Positions 46,020-55,256 of a stretch of DNA of 64,000 nt are shown here, piece by piece. The position numbers and the translations under genes were made by a program. The notes under the pieces were generated by a model. The model worked only from the letters and a program-made list of their open reading frames with translations, ran no database searches and was not told the DNA's origin. Numbering within the stretch: the first letter of the stretch is position 1; the number at the start of each line of letters is the position of its first letter. Origin of the DNA: Actinopolymorpha cephalotaxi (GTDB lineage: Bacteria; Actinomycetota; Actinomycetes; Propionibacteriales; Actinopolymorphaceae); the NCBI RefSeq assembly GCF_013408535.1, contig NZ_JACBZA010000001.1:3680850-3744849 (forward strand), given 5' to 3'.

Positions 46020-47417
46020 GTGCACACGTCCACCGCGCCGATGTCCACCCGGCCGCCCCGCCTCCACCGTGCCTGGCTCGTCGCCGGCGTCTCGCTGCTC
46101 ACCCTGGTCGCCGCCGCCGGATTCGGTGCCACCCCGGGCGTCCTGGTCACTCCCCTGCAGGAGGAGTTCGGCTGGTCGCGCAGCACGATCTCGCTCGCGA
46201 TCTCGGTCAACCTCCTCCTCTACGGCCTGACCGCGCCGTTCGCTGCGGCGCTGATGGAGCGGTTCGGGATCCGCCGCGTCCTGGTCGGCGCGCTCACGCT
46301 GATCGTGGTGGGCAGCGGCCTGACGACCGTCATGACCGCCAGCTGGCAGCTGGTCCTGCTGTGGGGCGTACTCGTCGGCCTGGGCACCGGCGCGATGGCG
46401 CTTGGCTTCGTGGCCACGATCACCGGGCGGTGGTTCGTACGGCACCGAGGCCTGGTGACCGGCGTACTCACCTCCGGTGGCGCGACCGGCCGGCTGGTGT
46501 TCCTGCCCGTACTCGCCACTCTCGCCGTCGGCTCCGGCTGGCGCAGCGCGTCCTGGACGGTGACGATCGCCGCCCTGGCGGTCGTCCCGCTGGTCGTGGT
46601 GTTCCTGCGGGACCGGCCGAGCGACGTCGGCCTCGCACCGTACGGCGCGACCGGTGAGGACCCCTCCGCCCCTTCTGCTGCCTCCGAACCCACCGCGCAC
46701 CCCGCTGCCGGCCGCGCCCCGGCCACGCTGTCCGCCGCCGCCCGCACCCGGGTGTTCTGGCTGCTCGCGGTGGGCTTCGCGATCTGCGGCATGTCGACCA
46801 ACGGGCTGATCCAGATCCACCTGATCCCGGCCGCCCACGACCACGGCATGTCCGAGCCGGTGGCCGCCTCGTTGCTGGCCCTGGTGGGAGTGCTGGACGT
46901 GATCGGGACGGTCGCCTCCGGCTGGCTCACCGACCGGGTTCCGGCGGCGCTGCTGCTCGGGTTGTACTACGCGCTGCGCGGCGGCTCCCTGCTGCTGCTC
47001 CCGTCGCTGCTCGCCGCCGAGCCGCACCCGAGCCTGCTGATCTTCATCGTGTTCTACGGGCTGGACTGGGTGGCGACGGTGCCGCCGACGATCGCCCTGT
47101 GCCGTACGCACTTCGGCACCGCCGGGCCGATCGTGTTCGGCTGGGTCTTCGCCTGCCACCAGATCGGCGCGGCGATCGCCGCGACCGCCGCGGGCGTGAT
47201 CCGCGACGACCTGGGCAGCTACACCGTCGCGTTCACCGGCGCCGGCCTGCTGTGCTTCCTGGCGGCGGCCGCGTCCATCCGGATTCCGAACCGGCCGGCC
47301 GGCGACCAGACCAGGGAGCAGGTCACCGACCGGGCCAGGGAGCAGGACGAGGCCTCCGACCGGGGCCAGGACCGGGACCAGGACCGGGGGGAGCGATCGC
47401 CGGTCACGAGCCGCTAG
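46020..47417 (+). CDS. MFS transporter (monocarboxylate/OFA-like)
   Basis: 465 aa from a GTG at 46020 (an ATG at 46041 is an alternative; neither has a clear ribosome site). Twelve membrane segments; the start GATPGVLVTPLQEEFGWSRSTISLAISVNLLLYGLTAPFAAALMERFG is typical of the MCT/OFA branch that carries small carboxylic acids. A central hydrophilic loop (residues about 205-245) and an Asp/Arg/Gln-rich tail with repeated DRxQD words are cytoplasmic. The divergent GlxA-type regulator is likely to switch it on. Oxalate/formate or another acid is a family possibility only. Confidence 0.88.
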   Translation: MHTSTAPMSTRPPRLHRAWLVAGVSLLTLVAAAGFGATPGVLVTPLQEEFGWSRSTISLAISVNLLLYGLTAPFAAALMERFGIRRVLVGALTLIVVGSGLTTVMTASWQLVLLWGVLVGLGTGAMALGFVATITGRWFVRHRGLVTGVLTSGGATGRLVFLPVLATLAVGSGWRSASWTVTIAALAVVPLVVVFLRDRPSDVGLAPYGATGEDPSAPSAASEPTAHPAAGRAPATLSAAARTRVFWLLAVGFAICGMSTNGLIQIHLIPAAHDHGMSEPVAASLLALVGVLDVIGTVASGWLTDRVPAALLLGLYYALRGGSLLLLPSLLAAEPHPSLLIFIVFYGLDWVATVPPTIALCRTHFGTAGPIVFGWVFACHQIGAAIAATAAGVIRDDLGSYTVAFTGAGLLCFLAAAASIRIPNRPAGDQTREQVTDRAREQDEASDRGQDRDQDRGERSPVTSR

Positions 47418-47553
47418 GACCAGTCAGGAGCGCCCGGGGCCACCACCCGATATGAGGGCCTTGGTCCCGGATCCGTACCAGCACCGCCCCCGGGCATACC
47501 GCACCCTGGACCCGGGTGTGCCCGCTCGAGGCGAAGGGGGCACCATCTTTGCC

Positions 47554-48774
47554 ATGGCCCCGACCGGAGACGACAAGATCAACGTCCTGCTGCTGGAGAA
47601 CATCCACCCCGATGCCACCGAGCTGCTCTCCTCGGCCGGCTTCCACGTGGAGACCCACGACGGCGCACTCGGCGAGGACGAGCTGGCCGCACGTGTCGGT
47701 GACGTACACCTGCTCGGCATCCGATCGACCACCCAGCTCACCGACAAGGTGCTCGACCACGCCGGCAACCTCCTCGCGGTGGGCGCGTTCTGCATCGGAA
47801 CCAACCAGATCGACCTCCCGGCGGCGACCCGGCGCGGGGTGGCGGTGTTCAACGCGCCGTTCTCCAACACCCGCAGCGTCGTCGAGCTCGCCATCGCCGA
47901 GATCATCGCGCTCACCCGGCGGCTCACCGACAAGAGCCGGGACATGCACGCGGGGATCTGGGACAAGTCGGCCGCCGGCAGCCACGAGGTGCGCGGCCGC
48001 CGGCTCGGCATCGTGGGGTACGGCAACATCGGCAGCCAGCTGTCGGTGCTGGCCGAGACACTCGGCATGTCGGTGTACTTCTACGACATCAACGACAAGC
48101 TGGCCCTCGGCAACGCGGTCCGCTGCTCCTCGATCGAGGAGCTACTGGAGTCGGTCGACATCGTGACGCTGCACGTCGACGGGCGGCCCGGCAACAGCGG
48201 GATGTTCGGCGAGGCGGAGTTCGCCCGGATGCGTCCCGGCGCGATCTTCCTCAACCTCTCCCGCGGCTTCCTCGTCGACCACGGCGCGCTGCGCCGGCAC
48301 ATCGAGTCCGGCCATCTCGCCGGCGCGGCCGTGGACGTGTTCCCGCGTGAGCCGAAGCGCCGCGGTGAGGCGTTCGAGTCGGAGCTGCGCGGACTGTCCA
48401 ACGTCATCCTCACCCCCCACGTCGGCGGGTCCACCGAGGAGGCGCAGCAGGACATCGGCCGATTCGTGGCGTCCAAGCTGCGCCACTACGCCGACGACGG
48501 CAACACGTCCCTGAGCGTGAACCTCCCGGAGCTCGCCCTGCCCGAGCGAGTCGGCGCCCACCGGCTCGCGCACGTCCACGTGAACACGCCGGGCGTTCTC
48601 GCCACCATCAACGGCGTCCTCGCCGAGCACGGTGTGAACATCGAGGGACAGTTCCTCGGCACCCGCGGCGAGGTCGGCTACGTCATCACCGACATCGGCG
48701 CGCCGGCCGCGGACAAGGTGGCTCAGGTGCTGCGGGAGATGCCGGAGACCATCCGCCTCCGCCAGCTCTCCTAA
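47554..48774 (+). CDS. serA: D-3-phosphoglycerate dehydrogenase-type 2-hydroxyacid dehydrogenase with ACT domain
   Basis: 406 aa, close to the 410 aa of E. coli SerA. The substrate domain has IRSTTQLTDKVLDHAGNLLAVGAFCIGTNQIDL; the Rossmann motif is GIVGYGNIGSQ; catalytic residues are in VTLHVDGR (Arg), the Glu in PREP and His in LTPHVGGST. The C-terminal ACT domain (VHVNTPGVLATINGVLAEHGVNIEGQ) would bind serine for feedback inhibition. It makes 3-phosphohydroxypyruvate for serine synthesis. Actinobacteria usually have a longer SerA (about 530 aa) as the main enzyme, so this short type could be a second copy. Confidence 0.85.
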   Translation: MAPTGDDKINVLLLENIHPDATELLSSAGFHVETHDGALGEDELAARVGDVHLLGIRSTTQLTDKVLDHAGNLLAVGAFCIGTNQIDLPAATRRGVAVFNAPFSNTRSVVELAIAEIIALTRRLTDKSRDMHAGIWDKSAAGSHEVRGRRLGIVGYGNIGSQLSVLAETLGMSVYFYDINDKLALGNAVRCSSIEELLESVDIVTLHVDGRPGNSGMFGEAEFARMRPGAIFLNLSRGFLVDHGALRRHIESGHLAGAAVDVFPREPKRRGEAFESELRGLSNVILTPHVGGSTEEAQQDIGRFVASKLRHYADDGNTSLSVNLPELALPERVGAHRLAHVHVNTPGVLATINGVLAEHGVNIEGQFLGTRGEVGYVITDIGAPAADKVAQVLREMPETIRLRQLS

Positions 48775-48776
48775 GG

Positions 48777-51260
48777 TCACGGCCGGCCGGGGGCCACCCG
48801 CCAGTCCACGTCGTACGGCAGGGAGCCGGCCGGTCCGGAGTAGCGCACCTCGAGCCGGCCGTCGTCGTCGCGGCCGAGGGTGAAGCGTTCCTCCACCGGC
48901 TCGGCGAACCCGTCACCGGCATCGGTGACCAGCATCCCGCCCGGGGCTAGGTCGTCATCGGCGCCGGCCGCGCCGTCGTCGTCCTGGCCTGCTTCGTCGT
49001 CGGGGCCGGGCGGGTAGACCTCCAGCACGATCGAACCCGCGCGCTCCACCGGAAGCACCGCGCCCGCCCGGACGAGCACCGGCGTGGAGTCCAGCGGCGC
49101 CGGCACGGTCACGTGCCCGGGTCCGTCGTGGGCGATCCCGGTGCGCCGGTCGTACCACCGCCCGGCGGGCAGGCGTACGGTCCGCTCGCGGACGCCCTCG
49201 GCCAGCACCGGCGCCACCAGCAGCGCGTCACCCAGCAGGAACTGGTCGTCCTCCCAGCGCAGCGCGGCGTCGGCCGGGTCGGCCCAGAACATCGGCCGGG
49301 CATAGGGCGTGCCGGTGCGGTGCGCGACGAACGCGAGGGTGTACCAGTACGGCAGCAGGGCGTATCGCTCGGTCAGCGCGGGCCGCACCTGCCCGAGCAC
49401 CTCCGGCCCGAACGCCCACGGCTCCCGGTGCGGCAGCGACGCGGCGCAGTGCACCCGGAAGAACGGGAGATACGAGGCGAGCTGGAACCAGCGGACGTAC
49501 AGCTCCGCCGACGGGTGCGCGTCGAAGCCGCCGATGTCGGGACCGGAGTACGGCATCCCCGAACAGCCCAGCCCGAGAGTGAAGCTGAGACTGATCCGCA
49601 GGCCCTCCCAGGCCGTGCCGATGTCGCCGGACCAGGTGCCGGCGTAGCGCTGCAGGCCCGCGAAACCCGACCGCGACAGGAGGTAGGGCCGCCGGTCCGG
49701 CCGCAGCCGCCGCACGCCGTCGAACCCCGCGTGGTTGAGCAGCAGGGCGTAGACGTTGTGCGCCTCGCGGTGGTCGCCGCCACGCCCGTCGAGGTCGTGC
49801 CGGGTGGACAGCGGAAGCGTCCCGTCGCCCCACGCCGCGAACGACGACGGCTCGTTCATGTCGTGCCAGAAACCGGCGACGCCGGCGCTGACGTAGGTCT
49901 GGTAGAGCCGGCTCCACCACTCGCGGGTCCGGGAGGCGGTGAAGTCGGGAAAGACCGTGGTGCCCGGCCACACCACTCCGGTCGCGAGCCCGCCGCGCTC
50001 GTCCCGGCAGAACACGTCGGCCGCGAGACCGCCGGCGAACACGGGGTCGCGCCGGTCCGTGGCGACACCGGGATCGGCGATGGCCACCAAGTGGATGCCG
50101 CGCTCGGCCAGGTCCGCGGTGAGGGTGCTGAGGTCGGGATAACGCTGCGGGTCGACGTTGAACGGCCGGTTGTCGACGAGGTGGTCGATGTCCAGCCAGA
50201 TCACCGACAGCGGCAGGTCGCGTTCGGCGAACTGCCCGACGATCCGGCGTACCGCGGACTCGCTGCCGTACCCCCAGCGGCTCTGGTGGTAACCCAGTGC
50301 CCAGCGCGGCGGCAACGCCGGCCGCCCGGTGAGCGCGGTGTAGGCGTCCAGCGCCCGCGCCGGCGGACCCGGGAAGACGTAGTAGCGCAGCGGGCCGTCG
50401 GACAGGCGGGTGACGACCTGCTCGCCCACCTCGACGGTGCCGTCGAAGCTGGTGTCGTGGAACGCGAGGTGCGTGCCCGCGTCGGCGACGACGAGGTGGA
50501 CCGGGATCGACAGGGACAGCGGATCGTCGCCCAGGGTGTAGGTGCCGCCGGGGTCGGAGTTCCACAGCCGGTAGGTGCCGCCACGCCGGTCGAGTGGCGC
50601 GCTGCGGCCGCCGAGCCCGAGCACCGCGGCGTCGCTGTCCAGCGTGCTGCGGTGGGTCCAGGCGGAACCGTCCCAGCGGGGTGGCAGATCCTGGCGCAGC
50701 GGTGGGGCGTGCCCGTCGCCGCCGGACCGGAACGTGAGCCCGCCCGCGGGATGGACGGTGACGCTCAGCTCGCCGGTGCCGACCTTCCAGTCGTCACCCT
50801 CGCGGGCGAGCGTGGTGTCCTGCGAAGCCGCGGGCGCCTGCCCGGACCCGAAGTCGGCCAGGGCGTAGGACGGCGTGGGCCGGGCGCCGTCCCAGCCGAC
50901 GAAGACGCCGCCGGCGGCGAGGAACCGCACCTCCAGGGTGAGGTCGTCATCCATGCCCTGCGTCGGCGCGAACGTGAACCGCGCTCCCCCGGCCACCGGC
51001 TCCGCACCGGTCAGCCGCCCCGGCACGCGCGGCGGAGTGCGCGACGGCTGCTCCAGCTGCCGGTCGAGCCAGGTGCGCCGGACGGCGTAGCGAACCGCCC
51101 GCAGGCTGTTCTGCCAGCCGATCAACTGGAACGCGCCCGCGAGGGCCTTCGTGCGGTCGAGGACGTTCTCGCGGGAACGCGGGCGCAGGTGCCGCAACCA
51201 GCCGCCGAACATCGGCGGGGTGACCGGGTCGTTCCCGGGCAGGGACCTGGGGAGCCGCAT
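48777..51260 (-). CDS. Glycoside hydrolase family 31 (alpha-glucosidase type)
   Basis: 827 aa. N-terminal beta-sandwich (residues about 60-260), the (beta/alpha)8 catalytic barrel and C-terminal beta domains are in the usual order. Nucleophile Asp467 is in FWHDMNEPSSF, acid/base Asp546 in WSGDIGTAW; the substrate loop shows WLDIDHLVDNRPFNVDPQRYP and the aromatic HCAASLPHREPW. It hydrolyses alpha-glucosides (or alpha-xylosides). No signal peptide, so it is cytoplasmic. An insert of Asp/Glu/Gly residues near 755-775 (DDEAGQDDDGAAGADDD) is odd. It lies 32 bases downstream of the acyl-CoA dehydrogenase-like gene and may share its transcript. Confidence 0.92.
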   Translation of the reverse strand: MRLPRSLPGNDPVTPPMFGGWLRHLRPRSRENVLDRTKALAGAFQLIGWQNSLRAVRYAVRRTWLDRQLEQPSRTPPRVPGRLTGAEPVAGGARFTFAPTQGMDDDLTLEVRFLAAGGVFVGWDGARPTPSYALADFGSGQAPAASQDTTLAREGDDWKVGTGELSVTVHPAGGLTFRSGGDGHAPPLRQDLPPRWDGSAWTHRSTLDSDAAVLGLGGRSAPLDRRGGTYRLWNSDPGGTYTLGDDPLSLSIPVHLVVADAGTHLAFHDTSFDGTVEVGEQVVTRLSDGPLRYYVFPGPPARALDAYTALTGRPALPPRWALGYHQSRWGYGSESAVRRIVGQFAERDLPLSVIWLDIDHLVDNRPFNVDPQRYPDLSTLTADLAERGIHLVAIADPGVATDRRDPVFAGGLAADVFCRDERGGLATGVVWPGTTVFPDFTASRTREWWSRLYQTYVSAGVAGFWHDMNEPSSFAAWGDGTLPLSTRHDLDGRGGDHREAHNVYALLLNHAGFDGVRRLRPDRRPYLLSRSGFAGLQRYAGTWSGDIGTAWEGLRISLSFTLGLGCSGMPYSGPDIGGFDAHPSAELYVRWFQLASYLPFFRVHCAASLPHREPWAFGPEVLGQVRPALTERYALLPYWYTLAFVAHRTGTPYARPMFWADPADAALRWEDDQFLLGDALLVAPVLAEGVRERTVRLPAGRWYDRRTGIAHDGPGHVTVPAPLDSTPVLVRAGAVLPVERAGSIVLEVYPPGPDDEAGQDDDGAAGADDDLAPGGMLVTDAGDGFAEPVEERFTLGRDDDGRLEVRYSGPAGSLPYDVDWRVAPGRP

Positions 51261-51292
51261 GTCCTCTCCGTTCTCGCGAGTGGACCGTCAGC

Positions 51293-52438
51293 TTAGGTTG
51301 ATCCACCGACATCGCCGGCGCCAGTCGGTGCCGCGTGCAGTTCACCGGCCGGACCGTCGGCCCAGTGCCGCAGCTGCTCCTCGCGCGCGGGCCGGGTCTG
51401 CGCCTGCACCAGCAGGAACGCCGCCTCCCGGGCCAGCCGCTGGGCCGGGTCGGTCAGCGTCATCGACCTGCCGCCGCCGGCGACGACCAGCGCCGTGGTC
51501 GCGTCCACCAGCAACGTGCCGACCTCCGCCCTGGTGGCCAGCCGGACGTCGTGTTGGTCGTCGGGGGGTACGTCGTCGAAGAGCCGGTCGGTGCGCTCCC
51601 GCAGCCGTTCCAGTCGTTCGGCGAACCGGTCGGCGGCCCGGCCGGCCGGGGTCAGCCCGGTCTGCTCGGCGACCTCGCGAAGCCGTCGGACGGCGGTCGT
51701 GACCAGGCCGAACGCGGCCGGGTTGGGCATCACGGTGTTGCGCCGGTCGGTGTGCAGCCAGCGGTCGACCGGTTGCCGCGCCACCACATGGGAGTCGGGT
51801 ACGAACAGCCCGTCGAACCGCAGCCGGACCGTACGCGTCGCGGTCATCGCCGCCAGCCGCAACGGCTCGGAGGCGGTCAGCTCGTCCCCCGGCCGTGCGG
51901 GCACGATGCCGAACACCACCTCCCCGTCCGCGGTCGCGCCGCCGAGGGAGAAGACGTCGTTGAGGTCCCAGCCGGTGTACCACGGCGCGACACCGTGGAA
52001 CCGCCAGCCGCCGGCGACGCGTTCGGCCTCCACCGGGCGGTCCGGCCAGCGGCGCAGGTGCGCGAACGCCGTACCCGCCACGAGTTCGCCCCGGGCCAGC
52101 CGGGGCAGCAGGTCGGCCCGGGCCGGAGCGTCGCTGTCGGCGAGCAGCCGGACCGGACCGTGGTGCTGGGCGCCGACGAACCAGGTCGCCGCGTCCGCAC
52201 CGGCCAGCACCTCCTGGATCCGGCGCTGCAACCGGGGCGGGGCAGCACTTCCGCCGTCGGCGACCGGAGCGGCCAGGCCGAGCAGGCCCGCCCGGCCGAG
52301 CGCGTCCAGGTGCGAGCGCGGCACCGTGGTGGTGTCCACGTCGGCGGCGTTCGGGGCGAGCAGGTCGGCGGCGAGTCCGTGCGCGGCTCGCAGCAGCGGC
52401 GAGCCCGTCGCGGAGCCTGTCGTGGCGTCGGCGGTCAC
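51293..52438 (-). CDS. Acyl-CoA dehydrogenase-like flavoprotein
   Basis: 381 aa. The acyl-CoA dehydrogenase fold is shown by a helical N-terminal part (RSHLDALGRAGLLGLAAPVADGG), a central beta-domain (GTAFAHLRRWPDRPVEAERVAGGWRFHGVAPWYTGWDL) and a helical C-terminal part (NPAAFGLVTTAVRRLREVAEQTGL). The usual catalytic Glu and RGGxG motif are not recognisable, so it may be one of the members that use flavin for monooxygenation or act without classical dehydrogenation. The GH31 gene follows after 32 bases; a functional link is not obvious. Confidence 0.78.
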   Translation of the reverse strand: MTADATTGSATGSPLLRAAHGLAADLLAPNAADVDTTTVPRSHLDALGRAGLLGLAAPVADGGSAAPPRLQRRIQEVLAGADAATWFVGAQHHGPVRLLADSDAPARADLLPRLARGELVAGTAFAHLRRWPDRPVEAERVAGGWRFHGVAPWYTGWDLNDVFSLGGATADGEVVFGIVPARPGDELTASEPLRLAAMTATRTVRLRFDGLFVPDSHVVARQPVDRWLHTDRRNTVMPNPAAFGLVTTAVRRLREVAEQTGLTPAGRAADRFAERLERLRERTDRLFDDVPPDDQHDVRLATRAEVGTLLVDATTALVVAGGGRSMTLTDPAQRLAREAAFLLVQAQTRPAREEQLRHWADGPAGELHAAPTGAGDVGGST

Positions 52439-52469
52439 GCCGCGATCCTGCCATCAACCGCCGATCCGT

Positions 52470-53450
52470 TCAGCCGACGACCCGGCCCCGTCGCCGAAGT
52501 CCGGGAAACCACCGGCCGGCGGACTCGCCGTCGCCGGCCGCGGCGCGGGCGGCCCGCCACCAGGTCGCCGCACCGGCGTCCCGGTCGGCGAGCTCGCCGG
52601 GGTCGACGGCCCGCATCCCGGCCACCAGGCGCGCCGCCTCCGCCGCACCGACCTCGCCGTGGTCGAACTCCAGGCGTACCCACTGGCTGCCCACCCGGGT
52701 GAGGTAGCGCGGCGAGGAGACCCCGCCGAGCCGCCGCAGCGCGGGCCGGACCGCTCCGGCCGGGACGAGTTCCCGCTCCGACTGGGCGGGTACGAGATCG
52801 CGCACGGGGGCGTGGTCCAGCGGCGTCAGCTCGACCGAGAGGGAGTTGTCGGCGGCCGCGTTGTCGTACCCCACGCTGATCGAACGCCCGTCGGGCGCCA
52901 CGTAGACGTAGTCCAGGCGCCAGGCCGGGTCGTCGATCAGCAGCGGGCGCAGCCCGGTGGCGCGGATCTCCTGCCGCTTCACCGCCACGTCCAGTCGGTC
53001 GGCGAACACGTGCTCGACCACCGCCACCACACCCAGCCCGGCCAGCACCATCAGACCGGCGACGCGGGGCGGCCACGGGCGGCCCGAGGCACCCGCCCAG
53101 CCGGCCCAGCCGCCGACGAGGGCGGCGAAGGTGGCCAGCGCGCAGCCCGGCGTCAGGCCGAGCGCGCCGGCGAGGAGGAAGAGCGTGCGTGCCAGGGCGA
53201 CGTGCACGACCAGCACGGCAGTGCCGGCCACGAGCGGGGCGAGCACCGGGCGGTCCGTCCGCATCGCCCACAGCACGAGAGCGGCGGCGGTGCCACAGGA
53301 GACCGGCACCACGACGGCCAGCAGCCACTCCTGGTCGATTCCGGGCGACCACCGGCCGGTGTGGACGGCCTCCGCCAGCACCGTCCGGAGGTACGGCACG
53401 CAGAGGACCGCGCCGCCGCACACCACCGCCGTCAGCACCACATCCCGCAT
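52470..53450 (-). CDS. Hypothetical membrane-anchored protein
   Basis: 326 aa from the ATG at 53450, supported by GGAGGA. Five membrane segments occupy residues 1-150 (VVLTAVVCGGAVLCVPYL; WLLAVVVPVSCGTAAALVL; PVLAPLVAGTAVLVVHVAL; ATFAALVGGWAGWAGA; VAGLMVLAGLGVVAVVEHVF), followed by a soluble domain (RLDYVYVAPDGRSISVGYDNAAADNSLSVELTP; YLTRVGSQWVRLEFDHGEVGAAEAARLVAGM). No family is recognised. It lies 31 bases upstream of the flavoprotein gene on the same strand. Confidence 0.65.
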   Translation of the reverse strand: MRDVVLTAVVCGGAVLCVPYLRTVLAEAVHTGRWSPGIDQEWLLAVVVPVSCGTAAALVLWAMRTDRPVLAPLVAGTAVLVVHVALARTLFLLAGALGLTPGCALATFAALVGGWAGWAGASGRPWPPRVAGLMVLAGLGVVAVVEHVFADRLDVAVKRQEIRATGLRPLLIDDPAWRLDYVYVAPDGRSISVGYDNAAADNSLSVELTPLDHAPVRDLVPAQSERELVPAGAVRPALRRLGGVSSPRYLTRVGSQWVRLEFDHGEVGAAEAARLVAGMRAVDPGELADRDAGAATWWRAARAAAGDGESAGRWFPGLRRRGRVVG

Positions 53451-53697
53451 CGGCGTCCTCCGTCTTCGTCGGAAGCCCTTTTCGTCGGAAGCCTCGTGGA
53501 ACCACCCTGCACCCGGGCCACGGAAGGCCGCGTGAGTACGTGGGCCCAAACCGGCCGCGTCGGCGTACTCATCACGTCTGTGGTTTGCGGAATCCCGAGG
53601 TGCCCATAGGTTGGAAGTCGGGCCTGAACGGCCGGGGGACGAGCTCACGCGACGACCAGAAGACGACCCAGAAGACGACCAGGAAGAGGTGTCCCGG

Positions 53698-54663
53698 GTG
53701 CGAGCAGTGCAGGTGACCCGAACCGGCGGACCGGACGTTCTCGAGGTTGCGGACCTACCGACCCCCGAGCCCGGGCCGGGTGAGGTGCTGGTCGACGTGG
53801 CCGCGGCCGGCGTCAACTTCATCGACACCTACCGACGCTCCGGCGCGTACCCGATGTCCACTCCGTTCGTCGCCGGCAGCGAGGGCGCCGGAACGATCGC
53901 CCGGCTCGGTCCCGACGTGAGCGAGCTCGCGGTGGGCGACCGGGTGGCCTGGAAGGAGGCGCCCGGCTCCTACGCCGAGCAGGTGTGCGTCCCGGTGGCC
54001 GAGGTCGTCCCGGTCCCGGACTCCGTCTCCGACGAGGTGGCCGCGGCGACGATGCTGCAGGGGATGACGGCGCACTACCTCGCCACCTCGACCTACCCGG
54101 TCGGCAAGGGCGACTGGGCGCTCGTGCACGCCGCCGCGGGCGGGGTCGGGCTGCTGCTCACCCAGATCGTCAAGTTGCGGGGCGGACGCGTCCTCGCCAC
54201 CACCTCCACGGCGGACAAGGCCGAACTCGCCCGCGGCGCCGGCGCGGACGAGGTCACGTCCTACGACGACTTCGCCGACCGGGCCCGGGAGCTGACCGAC
54301 GGCGAGGGCTTCCCCGTGGTGTACGACGGGGTGGGCAGGGCGACGTTCGAACGCGGCCTGGACGCGCTGCGGGTGCGCGGGCTGATGGTGCTGTACGGCG
54401 CGGCCAGCGGGCCGGTGCCGGCGTTCGACCCGCAGACGCTGAACTCCAAGGGCGGGTTGTTCCTGACCAGGCCGAGCCTGGCGTACTACACCCGGGACCG
54501 CGCCGAGCTCGCCGACCGGGCCGGGGAGCTGTTCGGCTGGATCGGCGCGGGGCAGTTGGACGTACGGATCGGCGGACGCTACTCGCTGGCGGACGCCGCG
54601 CAGGCGCACGAGGACCTGGAGGGGCGCCGGACCACCGGGAAGCTGCTGATCCTCACCAGCTGA
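53698..54663 (+). CDS. Zinc-free quinone oxidoreductase (MDR family)
   Basis: 321 aa from a GTG at 53698 with AAGAGG upstream; a GTG at 53689 is possible. The Qor signature is clear: VNFIDTYRRSGAYPM, SEGAGTIARLGPDV, the NADP-binding VHAAAGGVGLLLTQIVKLRGG with the Ser/Thr/Lys of NADPH preference, and FLTRPSLAYYTRDRAEL near the end. It reduces quinones or enones by one or two electrons with NADPH. No zinc-binding cysteines are present. It runs towards smpB with 40 bases between stops. Three copies of AGAAGACGACC-like sequence precede the start. Confidence 0.92.
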   Translation: MRAVQVTRTGGPDVLEVADLPTPEPGPGEVLVDVAAAGVNFIDTYRRSGAYPMSTPFVAGSEGAGTIARLGPDVSELAVGDRVAWKEAPGSYAEQVCVPVAEVVPVPDSVSDEVAAATMLQGMTAHYLATSTYPVGKGDWALVHAAAGGVGLLLTQIVKLRGGRVLATTSTADKAELARGAGADEVTSYDDFADRARELTDGEGFPVVYDGVGRATFERGLDALRVRGLMVLYGAASGPVPAFDPQTLNSKGGLFLTRPSLAYYTRDRAELADRAGELFGWIGAGQLDVRIGGRYSLADAAQAHEDLEGRRTTGKLLILTS

Positions 54664-54703
54664 CAGCGGACCGGCCCCCGGCCGGCCGGCCGCCGGGGCC
54701 GCG

Positions 54704-55186
54704 TCAGACGCTGCCGTGGCTGCGGTTGTGCTCGGCCATTTGCCGGGCGGCGTCGCGGTCGGCCTCCCGCTTGGCGAGCGTCTGCCGTTTGTCGTACTCC
54801 CGCTTGCCCCGGGCCAGGCCGATCTCGATCTTCGCCTTGCCGTCCTTGAAGTACAGGGCCAACGGGACGATCGTGATGCCGCTCTCCCGGGTGGCCGCGC
54901 CGATCTCGGCGATCTCCTTGCGGTGCAGGAGCAGCTTGCGGGTGCGCCGGGGGGCGTGGTTGGTCCAGGTGCCCTGGGAGTACTCCGGGATGTGCACCCC
55001 CTGCAGCCACACCTCGTCGTTCATCACGACGGCGTACCCGTCCACCAGCGAAGCGCGGCCGGCGCGGAGGGCCTTCACCTCCGTGCCGGTGAGGACGAGA
55101 CCCGCCTCGAACGTGTCGTCGATGTGGTAGTCGTGCCGGGCCTTGCGATTCTGCGCGATCACCCGGCGCCCGCGCTCCTTTGCCAT
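54704..55186 (-). CDS. smpB: SsrA-binding protein
   Basis: 160 aa. Binds the tRNA-like part of tmRNA and brings it to stalled ribosomes. The family core is plain: [43 protein letters not shown], the tmRNA-contact [16 protein letters not shown] and the Arg/Lys-rich tail ([18 protein letters not shown]) that reads the empty A-site. It is the last gene of the prfB-ftsE-ftsX-M23-smpB row, as in many actinobacteria; its RNA partner is encoded at 40117-40487. Confidence 0.97.
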   Translation of the reverse strand: MAKERGRRVIAQNRKARHDYHIDDTFEAGLVLTGTEVKALRAGRASLVDGYAVVMNDEVWLQGVHIPEYSQGTWTNHAPRRTRKLLLHRKEIAEIGAATRESGITIVPLALYFKDGKAKIEIGLARGKREYDKRQTLAKREADRDAARQMAEHNRSHGSV

Positions 55187-55256
55187 CCCTCTATCTTCCC
55201 GGACCGGCGCAACCGCGTTTCCGCTGGGGACCCGCCGGGCGCGGAGCGGGGTCCGG